Below are positions 41,661 through 51,679 of a stretch of 64,000 nt of DNA, one piece after another. The notes under the pieces were generated by a model that saw only the letters and a program-made list of their open reading frames with translations, was not told the origin of the DNA and did no database searches. The translations under genes and the position numbers were made by a program. How positions within the stretch are numbered: the first letter of the stretch is position 1; each line of letters opens with the position of its first letter. This DNA comes from Microbulbifer variabilis (GTDB lineage Bacteria > Pseudomonadota > Gammaproteobacteria > Pseudomonadales > Cellvibrionaceae). The stretch is taken from the NCBI RefSeq assembly GCF_020524905.1, contig NZ_JAIVKI010000004.1:186001-250000 (forward strand). Direction: 5' to 3'.

Positions 41661-41688
41661 AAAGTGCCCCGCTCCGCCGGGGCACTTT
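41661..41688 (+). terminator. Rho-independent-type terminator after prs
   Basis: An 11-bp perfect stem, AAAGTGCCCCG / CGGGGCACTTT, has a 6-nt loop (CTCCGC). It starts 37 nt after the prs stop and ends in TTT. It should separate prs from the rplY promoter. Confidence 0.8.
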
Positions 41689-41763
41689 GCGTTTGGGCCC
41701 GATTCCCGTAGAATACGCGCCCGCCCGGCATAGCCGGGCAATTACTTTTGGGCAAACGCCCAA
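41687..41763 (+). promoter_or_regulatory. Probable rplY promoter and structured 5' leader
   Basis: A TTGCGT / TAGAAT pair (41687-41692 and 41709-41714) has a 16-nt spacer and could be a sigma-70 promoter. It is followed by two back-to-back hairpins: GCCCGGC-ATA-GCCGGGC (41723-41739) and TTGGGC-AAAC-GCCCAA (41748-41763), 66 nt before the rplY start. In E. coli the L25 gene is known to be autoregulated through its leader. That these hairpins do so here is inference. Confidence 0.5.
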
Positions 41764-41828
41764 TTTACACAAACTCCAGAGCGGTCCGGTCGCAGGTCTC
41801 TCTGGACAGACAACCCGAGGTTTAACCC

Positions 41829-42449
41829 ATGTCTGATATCAAACTGAACGCCATTGCCCGCAGCGATGAAGGGAAAGGTGCGAGCCGCCGCCTGCGTCGC
41901 CTGGAAGGCCGTGTACCCGGCATCGTTTACGGTGGCGAAGCTGAGCCGCAATCCGTATCTCTGCTGCAAAAGGACCTGTTCAAGGCCCTGGAAAACGAAG
42001 CTTTCTTCTCCTCCATGCTGACCGTTGATGTCGACGGCAAAGAAGAGAAAGTTATCCTGCGCGATCTGCAGCGTCACCCTGCCAAGGCACTGCTGCTGCA
42101 CGTTGACTTCCAGCGCGTTTCCGCCAGCACCAAAGTACACGTGAAAGTGCCTCTGCACTTCCTCAACGAAGACACCTGCAAAGGCGTTAAAGCTGGTGGT
42201 ATCGTTTCCCACACCCTGACCGAGCTGGAAGTAAATGCACCTGCCGGCAAACTGCCTGAGTTCATCGAAGTGGACCTGGCGGACCTGGAACTGGATGGCA
42301 TTCTGCACATCTCCGACCTGAAACTGCCGGAAGGTGTTGAGTCTGTGGACCTGAGCCACGGCGAAGACCACAACCTGGTTGTAGCTTCTATTCACAAGCC
42401 TCGCGGCGCTGTTGAAGCTGAAGCCGAAGCTGCCGAAGGCGAAGAGTAA
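41829..42449 (+). CDS. rplY: 50S ribosomal protein L25, general stress (CTC) form
   Basis: The long 206-residue CTC-type L25 that binds 5S rRNA. The N-terminal L25 fold covers about 1-92 ([29 protein letters not shown]), and the C-terminal TL5/CTC domain about 100-185. The tail is a Glu/Ala-rich run. pth follows 5 nt after the stop, so the two are cotranscribed. Confidence 0.96.
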   Translation: MSDIKLNAIARSDEGKGASRRLRRLEGRVPGIVYGGEAEPQSVSLLQKDLFKALENEAFFSSMLTVDVDGKEEKVILRDLQRHPAKALLLHVDFQRVSASTKVHVKVPLHFLNEDTCKGVKAGGIVSHTLTELEVNAPAGKLPEFIEVDLADLELDGILHISDLKLPEGVESVDLSHGEDHNLVVASIHKPRGAVEAEAEAAEGEE

Positions 42450-42454
42450 TCACC

Positions 42455-43051
42455 TTGGCTGCGGCACCGGATTCTCCGATCCAGTTGATTGTCGGCCTGG
42501 GTAACCCCGGGCCGGAATACGACCGGACACGGCATAACGCCGGTGCCGACTTTGTTGTCGAGCTCGCCCGCCGCTACGGCGCCCAGCTCAGCTCCGACAG
42601 CAAATACCACGGCCTCACCGGCCGTGTGCGAATCGGCAACCGGGAAATCCGGCTGCTGATTCCCACCACCTATATGAATCGCAGTGGCCAGGCTGTAGCC
42701 CCACTGGCGAACTTCTTCAAGTTTTCCCCGGAATCCATACTGGTCGCTCATGATGAGCTGGATCTCGCCCCCGGTATCGCGCGCCTGAAAGCTGGCGGCG
42801 GTCACGGCGGACACAACGGCTTGCGGGACATTATTGCCGCACTGGGCAACGACCGGGACTTTATGCGCCTGCGACTCGGCATCGGCCACCCCGGAAGCGC
42901 CAGTGAAGTGGCGCGCTTTGTCCTCCAGCGCGCACCCAGGGCGGAACAGGAAACTCTGGCTGACGCCATCGATCGCGCGATCGACGTGCTACCCACCGCC
43001 GCCAGCGGCGATTGGGGTGCAGCCATGAAAACGCTGCACACCGCCAAATAG
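42455..43051 (+). CDS. pth: Peptidyl-tRNA hydrolase
   Basis: A 198-residue enzyme that frees tRNA from prematurely released peptidyl-tRNA. Conserved blocks are [22 protein letters not shown] (catalytic His in RHNAG), [15 protein letters not shown] and [13 protein letters not shown]. No ATG fits; TTG 42455, 5 nt after rplY, is the only sensible start and is a rare start codon. ychF follows, as is common. Confidence 0.95.
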   Translation: MAAAPDSPIQLIVGLGNPGPEYDRTRHNAGADFVVELARRYGAQLSSDSKYHGLTGRVRIGNREIRLLIPTTYMNRSGQAVAPLANFFKFSPESILVAHDELDLAPGIARLKAGGGHGGHNGLRDIIAALGNDRDFMRLRLGIGHPGSASEVARFVLQRAPRAEQETLADAIDRAIDVLPTAASGDWGAAMKTLHTAK

Positions 43052-43256
43052 ATCCCCGCGGGCGGCTTGCCTTTTGCCCCGGAAATCTCGATAGTGTGCT
43101 GCGCCAAATTGCCGGTGTTTTCCCGGCTGGCCCGGATCATTCGAAGGCCGCGCTAACCAGCCCGCCCAGACTCCCGCCAGCGCAATCACTACCGGACTTC
43201 TAACGCAATTAGCAGAGCGCGCGGTACGCGCCTCAGGCAAACGGAAAAATATCACC

Positions 43257-44348
43257 ATGGGTTTTACTTGCGGTATTGTCGGCCTGCCTAACGTGGGCAA
43301 ATCCACCCTCTTCAACGCACTGACCAAAGCGGGAATCGACGCAGAGAACTTCCCCTTCTGCACCATCGAGCCCAATGCCGGCGTAGTGCCAGTGCCGGAC
43401 CCCCGCCTCGACAAACTGGCGGAGATCGTCAAACCTCAGAAGGTGATTCCAACCACCATGGAGTTCACTGATATCGCCGGACTGGTTGCAGGTGCCTCCA
43501 AAGGTGAAGGCCTGGGTAACAAATTCCTCGCCAATATCCGCGAGACCGACGCCATCGCCCACGTTGTGCGCTGCTTCGAAGACGACAACGTCATCCATGT
43601 GGCCAATCAGGTGCATCCGGTATCCGATATCGAGGTGATCAACACCGAGCTGGCCCTCGCCGACCTGGACACCGTGGAAAAGGCCCTGCAGCGCTTTACC
43701 CGCGCCGCCAAGGGGCAGGACAAGCACGCCATCAAAATGAAAGCGCTGCTGGAAAAAGTTCTGCCGCACCTGAATGAAGCCAAACCGCTGCGCTCCTTCG
43801 GCCTGTCCGAAGATGAATTATTGGATCTGCGCGAATTGAGCCTGCTCACCGTGAAACCCACCATGTACATCGCCAATGTGCATGAGGATGGCTTCGAAAA
43901 TAATCCGCACCTGGACGCCGTAGCCGCCATTGCCGCCGAGGAAAATGCGGTGCTGGTGCCCATCTGTAACAAGCTTGAAGCGGAAATCGCCGAGCTGGAA
44001 GACGACGAAAAACAGGAATTCTTGGAAGAACTGGGTATGGAAGAGCCTGGCCTCAACCGGGTGATCCGCGCTGGTTACCAGCTGCTGGGACTACACACCT
44101 ACTTCACCGCCGGTGTGAAGGAGGTGCGCGCCTGGACCATCCCACTGGGTGCCACCGCTCCGAATGCCGCTGGTAAAATCCACACGGATTTCGAAAAAGG
44201 CTTTATCCGCGCCGAAGTAATTAGCTACAGCGACTTTGTCGATTACAAGGGAGAGGCCGGAGCCAAAGATGCGGGCAAATGGCGCCTGGAAGGCAAGGAC
44301 TACATTGTTGCCGATGGCGACGTGATTCACTTCCGCTTCAACGTCTAA
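43257..44348 (+). CDS. ychF: Redox-regulated ATPase YchF (Obg family)
   Basis: A 363-residue OBG-family P-loop protein. G1 is GLPNVGKST (8-16), G3 is [10 protein letters not shown] and the C-terminal TGS domain ends in [11 protein letters not shown]. The usual NKxD specificity motif is replaced by an NVHE-type sequence ([10 protein letters not shown]), which explains the ATP preference known for YchF. It lies 205 nt after pth. Confidence 0.96.
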   Translation: MGFTCGIVGLPNVGKSTLFNALTKAGIDAENFPFCTIEPNAGVVPVPDPRLDKLAEIVKPQKVIPTTMEFTDIAGLVAGASKGEGLGNKFLANIRETDAIAHVVRCFEDDNVIHVANQVHPVSDIEVINTELALADLDTVEKALQRFTRAAKGQDKHAIKMKALLEKVLPHLNEAKPLRSFGLSEDELLDLRELSLLTVKPTMYIANVHEDGFENNPHLDAVAAIAAEENAVLVPICNKLEAEIAELEDDEKQEFLEELGMEEPGLNRVIRAGYQLLGLHTYFTAGVKEVRAWTIPLGATAPNAAGKIHTDFEKGFIRAEVISYSDFVDYKGEAGAKDAGKWRLEGKDYIVADGDVIHFRFNV

Positions 44349-44410
44349 TACCCACCTATCTATCTTTCGCCTCCCCATTCCGGGGAGGCGATCCTTGCGG
44401 CGTAAAATCC

Positions 44411-45367
44411 ATGGCGCAATCAAACTGGAAGGTCGGCCTGCCCCTGGCGCTGATTACAGTCTTTATGTGGGCAGCCCTGCCCATCGCCCTCAAAGGCCTT
44501 CTTGAGCACATCAGCCCTGAAACCGCTACTTGGTATCGCTTTGCCGGCGCGGCGCTGCTGGCAGGACTCTACTATGGCCGTGCACGGCAGTTGAAACTGA
44601 AGGCTCTATTCAGCCGTGGCCTGCTGTTATTCACCCTGCTCGCAGTGGCCGGACTGTTGCTCAACTATCTCACCTATGCCAGCGGCCTCAACTACATCAC
44701 CCCCGGTGCGGCACAGATCGTGATCCAGCTGGCGCCCCTGTTGCTGCTGATTTCCAGTGTGCTGTGGCTGGATGAGCGTTTTTCGCCGCGACAATGGTGT
44801 GGCGTAGCCCTGGTGGTAATGGGGCTGCTGTTATTTTTCAACCAGCGCCTCGCCGAGCTGGGCAGCGGTGTGGATAGCGATTATATGCTGGGGCTAGGGT
44901 TGATCCTGATAGCTGCGGTATCCTGGGCAGTGTATGGCTTTTTCCAGAAAAAAATCCTCAGCCGCGCCACGCCTCAGGACTTACTGGTATTGATTTATAT
45001 CGCCGGCACACTATGTTTCCTGCCTATGGCCGACCCGCTGGATGTCGCCCATTTGGGCTGGCTGGATTGGTTGCTGCTGGCGTTTCTTACCGCCAACACC
45101 CTAATCGCCTATGGTGCCTTCAGTAAGGCCCTGGCCCACTGGGAGGCCTCCAGTGTCAGCGCTACCCTGTCGCTGGTACCGGTGATTACACTATTGTTCA
45201 GTACCCTGGTAAGCAGCATCTGGCCCAATTACATCGCGGTGGAGCCCCTTAATTGGATCAGCTGGAGCGGTGCCGCCGCGGTAGTATTGGGCTCTGCCCT
45301 CGCTGCCATCCGCTCCGGACGCCGTGCTAAAGACCCACTGACTCCAGATGAAAAAATCGCTAACTAA
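44411..45367 (+). CDS. EamA/DMT family transporter
   Basis: A 318-residue inner-membrane protein with about ten helices in two EamA halves (PIALKGLLEHISPETATWYRFAGAALLAGLYYG and the later IAYGAFSKALAHWEASSVSATLSLVPV). This matches drug/metabolite transporters such as RarD/YdcZ relatives. Start ATG 44411 is chosen over a longer open frame that runs into ychF. Substrate unknown. Confidence 0.85.
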   Translation: MAQSNWKVGLPLALITVFMWAALPIALKGLLEHISPETATWYRFAGAALLAGLYYGRARQLKLKALFSRGLLLFTLLAVAGLLLNYLTYASGLNYITPGAAQIVIQLAPLLLLISSVLWLDERFSPRQWCGVALVVMGLLLFFNQRLAELGSGVDSDYMLGLGLILIAAVSWAVYGFFQKKILSRATPQDLLVLIYIAGTLCFLPMADPLDVAHLGWLDWLLLAFLTANTLIAYGAFSKALAHWEASSVSATLSLVPVITLLFSTLVSSIWPNYIAVEPLNWISWSGAAAVVLGSALAAIRSGRRAKDPLTPDEKIAN

Positions 45368-45390
45368 CTGAAAAGAATACAAAAAAAGTA

Positions 45391-45419
45391 TTGACACACT
45401 CAGTCCATCGATTAATAAT
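45391..45419 (+). promoter_or_regulatory. Strong sigma-70 promoter for the tRNA pair
   Basis: A consensus TTGACA (45391-45396) has a 17-nt spacer to AATAAT (45414-45419), followed directly by a GC-rich stretch (GCGCGCCC). This GC-rich discriminator is typical of stringently controlled stable-RNA promoters. The tRNA begins 36 nt downstream of the -10 box. Confidence 0.8.
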
Positions 45420-45455
45420 GCGCGCCCTCGGGACAGCCGAGACAACAAAAGAAAT

Positions 45456-45532
<77 letters not shown>

Positions 45533-45571
45533 TTTCAAATCACAGAGTCTATTCTTTGTGAACCTTGAAAC

Positions 45572-45646
45572 TGGGGCGTAGCCAAGCGGTAAGGCAGCGG
45601 GTTTTGATCCCGTCATGCGAAGGTTCGAATCCTTCCGCCCCAGCCA
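45572..45646 (+). tRNA. tRNA-Gln (anticodon TTG), copy 2
   Basis: Identical base for base over 75 nt to the copy at 40318, with CCA encoded. It follows the CAT tRNA by 39 nt and probably shares its promoter at 45391. Confidence 0.96.
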
Positions 45647-45781
45647 TCTTACAGAATTAATCCCGCAGGCCCGATCCAGGGCAGCACTCAAAGCTAGATT
45701 TTCTTCAGCCGACATTTAATTCGTTAATGCCCGTTCATCGCAGCCGGCACGCAGTTGCGCACCAGCCATCACCAAACACCC

Positions 45782-46858
45782 CTACCCGGCTTTAACTCCC
45801 GGCGCCAAGGTTTCCTCTATTGCAACCGCCTCAGCCTCCGTGGCCGACGCAAATTCTGAGATCACTCCACGACTATACTCGCGGCGCAATCCCAGCGCGC
45901 GCAGCCACTCAAATCCCAGTAGACACAGCAACAGCGCCAAGAGCACCAGCGGTCCACCCAGGCCACTCAGCGCCTGTCGCTCAGACACGCAAGTCCACAC
46001 AAGCTGCACAACACACAGTAGAGCCACAATCAGTAGCGTGGGCTTACGACCCAGAAGACTCACGACAAAAACGCCCAGGGGTGCTCCCAAGGCCACCACC
46101 GGCGCCGCCGCCAGCCAATTGCCAAAGACCCCAGGCTGCCAATCACCGGCCAGTGATTTCACCAACACGCCGAGGACAGAGCAGAAGGCCATAATCACCA
46201 CCGAAGTGGGAATCGCCACTTTCAGATCCACACGACTCAACAGCACCAGAGCCGCGTACACCAGCATATCCACTCCCACTCCAGTCACGGAGACGACACA
46301 GAAACCAGCAAAAGCCCCCAGCAAAAAACCCACACGAAAATCCATTGGGCACTGGGGGTCGCCTTTGTGTTCACAGTCGGTAATCTCGGCGAGCCGGTAT
46401 AAATGAAACACCCCAAAGCTACCCCAAAGCACTGCGAAGGAGAGTTTTACCCACAATTCGGGGATCAGTGGAGCGAACAGCAATATACCTGCGGGGATAG
46501 CCAGCAAAGAACCGAACAGGGCGCCGCGCAACATCGACCAGGCCAACGCCTGTTGCCGACAGAGAATAAACAGGCTGGCACTAACCATGCCGATGGACTG
46601 AACCGCAAAACTGAAATCGCGGCCAAGACTGGCCGGCATATCAAATAGCAGCACCAACACCGGAAAGCCAACGGTACCCCCGCCCATGGGCGTGGAACCG
46701 GCGGCATAGCTGCCGAGCGCCATTGCCAATGCCATGGACCAATGCTCCAGTGCCAGGGCAAGATTATCCCCCTGTAAAACGAGGAACAGCCACACTCCGT
46801 AAAACAAAACCAACCAGGCAAACCAGTAGCGGAGAGAGAACCGCGTTAGGAATTTCAT
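45782..46858 (-). CDS. TauE/SafE family sulfite/organosulfonate exporter-like protein
   Basis: A 358-residue membrane protein with eight or so helices. The TauE/SafE signature GSYAAGSTPMGGGTVGFPVL starts the first half, and FCVVSVTGVGVDMLVYAAL the second. Members export sulfite, sulfoacetate or similar small anions. A charged cytoplasmic tail (EFASATEAEAVAIEETLAPGV) follows. Single gene on the minus strand with no substrate clue nearby. Confidence 0.8.
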   Translation of the reverse strand: MKFLTRFSLRYWFAWLVLFYGVWLFLVLQGDNLALALEHWSMALAMALGSYAAGSTPMGGGTVGFPVLVLLFDMPASLGRDFSFAVQSIGMVSASLFILCRQQALAWSMLRGALFGSLLAIPAGILLFAPLIPELWVKLSFAVLWGSFGVFHLYRLAEITDCEHKGDPQCPMDFRVGFLLGAFAGFCVVSVTGVGVDMLVYAALVLLSRVDLKVAIPTSVVIMAFCSVLGVLVKSLAGDWQPGVFGNWLAAAPVVALGAPLGVFVVSLLGRKPTLLIVALLCVVQLVWTCVSERQALSGLGGPLVLLALLLCLLGFEWLRALGLRREYSRGVISEFASATEAEAVAIEETLAPGVKAG

Positions 46859-47009
46859 CTTATTATTCGTGAACTTAAACGTCAGAAGGGTTAATAGTGG
46901 TACGAGTGTAAGGCGGGATCAAGGCGGGAAAGTGACTGCTGATAACTGCATCTCGAAAAGCCGATGCGGAAAGACCACCCGGCAACCGCAGTCACCGGGC
47001 TTTACAGGA

Positions 47010-47717
47010 TCAGTTCAGGCGCTTTTTGCGAATCAGATTTTGAACCTGCATGGAGGACATCATGGAAGCGTAAATCGCCGGCAGAGCACCGCGCTTACGC
47101 AGCTCCAAAAAGTCTTCGTCGGACAACTTGTTCAGCTTCTCTTCGTCAATCACGTAGAAACCAGTTAGGTCGTAGGGCTTATCCTCTTCAGTAATACGCA
47201 GAGTCAGCTTCTTCTGGGTCAGCAGATCCTTGGATACCAGGAATTCGATAAAAGACTCGGTAACAGACACACGCTGGGCAGTTTCCACCACCGCCTGGGC
47301 GCGGTTCTTCAGGTAGTCGGTCTGCTCACCTTCACCGTCGAACAGGGCCTCACCTTCGGATTCACTCAGCATCTTGGAGTCTTCATCAATACACAGTACC
47401 GCCTGGTCGGTGTTCTCTGGGTTCTTCACCAGCACGAATGGGTAGGTGCGTACCTGCAGAGGAATGTAGCTGCCGTTCCAGCCGTCAGCGCCGGAGAACA
47501 GGTTTTCACCGGGACGCAGGCCAGTGAGGGCAACCACTTTGAACTGATCGGTGTTCTGGTCTTTTACGAACAGGATCGGATAGCTCTGGGCCGCTTGAAC
47601 AATCTCCTGAACTACGAGCGGCAAAATATGATTGCTGCTCACATGGTCAAAAGTGATGTCCTGGGTGAGTTTCAGGTTGGCATGTGCCTTTTTATCCAAA
47701 GCTTTGATCTGTGCCAT
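47010..47717 (-). CDS. SapC family protein
   Basis: A 235-residue soluble protein with no signal peptide. The opening (HANLKLTQDITFDHVSSNHILPLVVQEIVQAA) and the block YIPLQVRTYPFVL match the SapC family, named after a Caulobacter S-layer cluster gene. The biochemical function is unknown. AGGAG precedes the start at 47717. In some marine gammaproteobacteria SapC proteins occur near TonB receptors; none is seen here. Confidence 0.75.
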   Translation of the reverse strand: MAQIKALDKKAHANLKLTQDITFDHVSSNHILPLVVQEIVQAAQSYPILFVKDQNTDQFKVVALTGLRPGENLFSGADGWNGSYIPLQVRTYPFVLVKNPENTDQAVLCIDEDSKMLSESEGEALFDGEGEQTDYLKNRAQAVVETAQRVSVTESFIEFLVSKDLLTQKKLTLRITEEDKPYDLTGFYVIDEEKLNKLSDEDFLELRKRGALPAIYASMMSSMQVQNLIRKKRLN

Positions 47718-48110
47718 AAGTACAACTCCTAGCTACTTTTATAGTTACTTAATTTTCAGAGATACCCTAACGTACCACTTAATTGGCTTATAAACGATGA
47801 CAAGCGCTTTCCTCTAGCCGCCGAATAGTCGCCGGAAACCAAAGCCAGCATTAAACAGCGAAGCGGCCCAACAGGCAATCTCGGCCAGTGGTAATTTATC
47901 TAAAGACAAATTTTCACCGACATGCCTCTCCCAGCTGAGACTTGGGTTTCAGCAAACAGTAAGGGAAATAGGGAATAACAACCCAGACCAGTTTAGGAAA
48001 CCATCGGTGCACAATTATTTAAGGCGTCCTAAACAGCTGGGCAACCCAACCTACCCTACAGCTAAAAAGGTAACCCACAGTTAGGCCAGGGCTGTTCAAT
48101 AAATACGCAG
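47718..48110. other. Intergenic region upstream of the SapC-family gene
   Basis: These 393 nt should hold the promoter of the SapC-family gene (transcribed leftward) and the trailing end of the S41 fragment. No frame or RNA gene is recognisable. Confidence 0.4.
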
Positions 48111-48530
48111 TCAGAAAGCTGAACTAGTGATCGAGCTCTCCAAATCAGCGAAAGCCCTATCCAGCACCTTGTCCTCACCTGATCGCACAATATCCAGTGT
48201 GCGCTCCACCAGAATATCTGGCTGGATACCGTAGCCAACAAACTCCCGCCCATCAGGGTAAGTATCCCGCTTGGTACACACTCTGAAGGTACCACCTCCA
48301 GGGAGATCTACAATCATTGGCTGGCCTGTACTGCCATAAGTAGGCTCTCCGACAGTTGTAAAGTGCTCGAGGGAATCTGCATACACCAAAAAATCTTCAG
48401 CTGCTGAGGCGGTATTTCGGCCAATCAGCACATAAGTTGGTACTATGTGGTTACTCTCCGACTTCAGCTCAACTAAATCCCCGGACTCCTCACCAAATTG
48501 AAACCAACTCGCTAACCGCGAACTAACGAT
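48111..48530 (-). pseudogene. C-terminal fragment of an S41 (tricorn/CtpA-like) peptidase
   Basis: An open stretch of about 139 codons with no start codon of its own kind at the family position. It contains the S41 catalytic-serine segment VLIGRNTASAAEDFLVYAD (about 48400) followed by GEPTYGSTGQP, GGGTFRVCTKRDTYPDGREFVGYGIQPDI. All N-terminal and PDZ regions are missing, and a TAG closes the frame at 48531. The complementary N-terminal part of such a protein lies about 10.6 kb away at 59.1-60.1 kb on the same strand. Confidence 0.8.
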
Positions 48531-48752
48531 CTATTGTAGGATTTCCCCTAAATTTATTTTTATATTCATACATTGCCTAACTACGAAAAATATTCGGCGT
48601 TGATGTCAAAATAAATACTGATTACTTTCTGAATCTGGAAACCAGGCACCCGCTGCAAAATTCTACTTCTAATAATGCCTGTCCCTTCTTTCGTTGACTG
48701 TAGAGCTTGCAATCTATACAAATTGGGCCAGCCGAGCAGGTGCCCAGCTGCT

Positions 48753-50126
48753 TTAACGCAGAGAAAAAAAAGATTGAGGCGAGTCCAACATAGTTGGCTG
48801 TGGTCGCTGCCAAGCATTTAGTTGCTTTTCATTATATGCATGCAATAACGGCTGTAAAGCCAGCTGTGGGAGTAATCCACTTAAAAACAAGGGCGCCAGT
48901 AAAACCGCAAGTGCGATATTTTCTCGCAAGCCAATATCCACCTCATCAGCTGGCTTTTTCCTACCCGTAAATAACATAAAAAACATTCTCAATACATTAA
49001 AACCATTCAGCGCCATGGCGACTGCAAGCATCAGCGAGAGCCATGGATACTGACTAATTGTACCTTGAAGCAAAATATCTTCGGCAGCAAAGCCCAGAGT
49101 CAATGGAAAGCCCACACTGGCAAAACCAGCGAGTAAAAAACCCATTGCTATTCTTGGTGTGTGACTAAAATTACCTTGCGCCCGATTTATCAACAATCGC
49201 CCTCGCCGCGCCTCCAATACCGCAATAAGTAAGGCGAAGCTAGTGCAAGACAAAGCGAGACTAAACCAACACAGTAATGCCCCTTGTACCGCCAGTTCAG
49301 TTTGACCGGCAAAGCCAAAAGTTAGCAAGCCTGACTGACTCAAGATTAAATACGCTAGCGCACGTCGACTTTCCTGCTGCGCAATACCAAGCAACGCTGC
49401 AACAAATGCGGTAAGCGCACCCAAGCTTGCGATAACAACGGCGAGCACTCTACTGTTCTCTTGTTGCAGCATCATCAACTCACTAAAAAAGCCGAATTGG
49501 GGAATTACATAGGCTATGACAATACCCATGGGTGCTTTTTCAAAAAAATGGGTGAACCAACTTTGCCAAGGAAAAACTCCACTGCGTAACGAAATCGCCA
49601 ATAAAAAACATCCCAGCGCGGGGGATACCGCACCGAAGGAGAATAACAACGCCCCAGCGAGAAAAAAACCAGCGGCAGAGAACTGGTACCAAGCAAACAT
49701 TCGGTGTATACCCCGACTTTTATGGCTTTTTAACTCCAGCCATGCAACCACTGCAGAAAGACTCCAGCACATTACTGCAGCCCACAAACTGGTGGTTGCA
49801 AAAAAGCCTAGCGCCAACGCCATTAGCGTGAATATACGAGAAAATGTCTGGCGCCGATGAGTTTGCAGGGGAGCAAAACTTACCACGGAAAACGTTAGCA
49901 GCGTTAGAGTCAAAACAATGAATCGACTTGGGCCAGCAGGCAGCAACGGCTGCTCGCCCAAAAGCACTGCGGAGCCAAACACCGTAATCATTGAGGCTAC
50001 CATTAGTGCGATCAATGCCGTCACCATGGAGCGCTGCCGCGCTATCACAGCGTCGGCTGAGCACAGGGCCCAGTTAGCGCCGACTAAATACAACACCGCG
50101 ATAAAAATATGGCTGAGATAAACCAT
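48753..50126 (-). CDS. NuoM/NuoN-like proton-antiporter-type membrane subunit of the DAB cluster
   Basis: A 457-residue polytopic protein, about 13-14 helices, of the NADH-dehydrogenase/MrpA membrane-subunit superfamily. SLRSGVFPWQSWFTHFFEKAPMGIVIAYV corresponds to the helix 7 region of NuoL-like subunits, but the usual Lys is Arg181. The helix 5 Glu position reads CWSLSAVV, with Ser122. So this looks like a diverged copy that has lost the two canonical proton-path residues. It follows dabB after 227 nt, long enough to hold a promoter. ATG 50126 has AGGTGA in front. Confidence 0.75.
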   Translation of the reverse strand: MVYLSHIFIAVLYLVGANWALCSADAVIARQRSMVTALIALMVASMITVFGSAVLLGEQPLLPAGPSRFIVLTLTLLTFSVVSFAPLQTHRRQTFSRIFTLMALALGFFATTSLWAAVMCWSLSAVVAWLELKSHKSRGIHRMFAWYQFSAAGFFLAGALLFSFGAVSPALGCFLLAISLRSGVFPWQSWFTHFFEKAPMGIVIAYVIPQFGFFSELMMLQQENSRVLAVVIASLGALTAFVAALLGIAQQESRRALAYLILSQSGLLTFGFAGQTELAVQGALLCWFSLALSCTSFALLIAVLEARRGRLLINRAQGNFSHTPRIAMGFLLAGFASVGFPLTLGFAAEDILLQGTISQYPWLSLMLAVAMALNGFNVLRMFFMLFTGRKKPADEVDIGLRENIALAVLLAPLFLSGLLPQLALQPLLHAYNEKQLNAWQRPQPTMLDSPQSFFSLR

Positions 50127-50353
50127 TTTGTTGTCACCTGTAATATATTAATTAGTGCGCATTCAGCAACATTAATTTTTAATGGATGCTAACATGGCAT
50201 AGATGTTTCCCTACAAAATCACAAACTCAAGAGATTGATTTTGCGAGCACCGTGCGTCGAAGCGCCAAAAATCGCATTTTTAACCGACACGCAGTGTAAC
50301 TGTCCGCGAAACGTCGAGGATGGTGTTCAGCTAGGCAGGCTGCCGGATGAAAA

Positions 50354-51676
50354 CTAATTTGTTTCTCGATTAAGCCACCGTGCCCATCGTTGATCCATTC
50401 GATCGAACCAGCGAGCCCATGCCAACACTGGCGCCAAAAACCAGAATCGTAAAACCGCATCCAGTACTCCCCGCTCCAGGCCATGGCGATATACCCAAGG
50501 TCGCAGAGAATACGGTAAACAATTTTCAATGTGACGGGCCGCGCGCGGGATGGTCGCTCCCATTGCAGACTCCAAATACTGATGGTCATGAAGCAAACTG
50601 GGGGAACGCAAAATTTGTAAACTTCGCAAAGCAGCATGACCGATCATATGAATGACCGCCAAAGTATAAAATCCCAAGGCAATTTCCATCCAGATCACCC
50701 CCACTTGGGTAATTGAGGCATAGGCTAAAACACTTTTAATGTCGCTCTGTACACGCCCACTGAGTGATCCGTGCAGAGCAGTTAACAGCCCGATGAGTAG
50801 AACCGAAATCTGCATACGCCAATCACTGGCAATAAGCGGAGCCAAACGCAACAGTAAAAACGCGCCCAAATGAATAGATATAGCACCGTAAAAAATCGCC
50901 GACGAAGGCGTTGGCCCCTCCATCGCACGAGGCAGCCAACCACTCAGAGGAACCTGCGCTGACTTACCCATTGCCGCCCAAACCAACAAAAAGCCCGCAA
51001 CAATTACCAGCGATGATGCGTCAGTGTTGCTTAGCGCCAGCCATGTGGTTGTCTGATTATTGACAAACAGTGTCCCGTGCTCTGAGTGATGCAAAATGAC
51101 CAGTGCGCTAAGCAGCCCAACGTCACAGATGCGGTAGGTCAAAAATGCTCGCAAGCCATGCTCTACCGGCTTTGGCCGTTCATAGAAGAATGCAATTAAC
51201 ATTGCTGAGGTAAAGCCAACAATCTCCCAACCGATAAATAGAAAATCTAAGCTGCTCGACAGGATGATGATTTCTACTCCCGCACCAAATAGCGACAAAA
51301 ATAGATAAAAGCGGAAATATCCTGGATCTCGATGAAGATAACGACGCGAAAATGCGCCAATCATCGACACCAATATCGCGCTGAATATCGCAACGATTAA
51401 CGACATTGCATCGGGTGCAATTGCCAATGAGTAATGGTAGTGGGGCAAATCAAACCAGGTCACTTGACTACCCATATGAACAGTTGCAAAAGGCAACGCG
51501 ATCAGCGCGATTAAATAGCAAATGATGCTGAGCGCAAAGCTGGCAAACACAATCCGTGTAAACAGCTCCTCGCGCAACTGCTGGCGAGGTCGCCAAAGCA
51601 TAACCCCTAGCACCACCGCGCAAATAACAGGCGCCACAACACCGACTAATACCAGTGATTTAATAAACATATACAC
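50354..51676 (-). CDS. dabB: DabB-type NuoL-like subunit of the inorganic-carbon uptake complex
   Basis: A 440-residue membrane protein of the NuoL/MrpA family that partners DabA (MpsA in Staphylococcus). Helix 5 carries Glu151 in FIGWEIVGFTSAMLIAF and helix 7 carries Lys238 in GKSAQVPLSGWLPRAMEGPTPSSA, the usual proton-path residues. In the DAB model, proton flow through DabB drives one-way hydration of CO2 to bicarbonate by DabA. It starts 3 nt after dabA with AAGGAG, so it is tightly coupled. At 440 residues it is somewhat shorter than many DabB proteins at the C-terminus. Confidence 0.85.
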   Translation of the reverse strand: MYMFIKSLVLVGVVAPVICAVVLGVMLWRPRQQLREELFTRIVFASFALSIICYLIALIALPFATVHMGSQVTWFDLPHYHYSLAIAPDAMSLIVAIFSAILVSMIGAFSRRYLHRDPGYFRFYLFLSLFGAGVEIIILSSSLDFLFIGWEIVGFTSAMLIAFFYERPKPVEHGLRAFLTYRICDVGLLSALVILHHSEHGTLFVNNQTTTWLALSNTDASSLVIVAGFLLVWAAMGKSAQVPLSGWLPRAMEGPTPSSAIFYGAISIHLGAFLLLRLAPLIASDWRMQISVLLIGLLTALHGSLSGRVQSDIKSVLAYASITQVGVIWMEIALGFYTLAVIHMIGHAALRSLQILRSPSLLHDHQYLESAMGATIPRAARHIENCLPYSLRPWVYRHGLERGVLDAVLRFWFLAPVLAWARWFDRMDQRWARWLNRETN

Positions 51677-51679
51677 TCC

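Noticed and set aside
50227-50637. Minus-strand frame overlapping the end of dabB
   Set aside because: It reads dabB codons out of frame; the membrane-protein frame is clearly the coding one.
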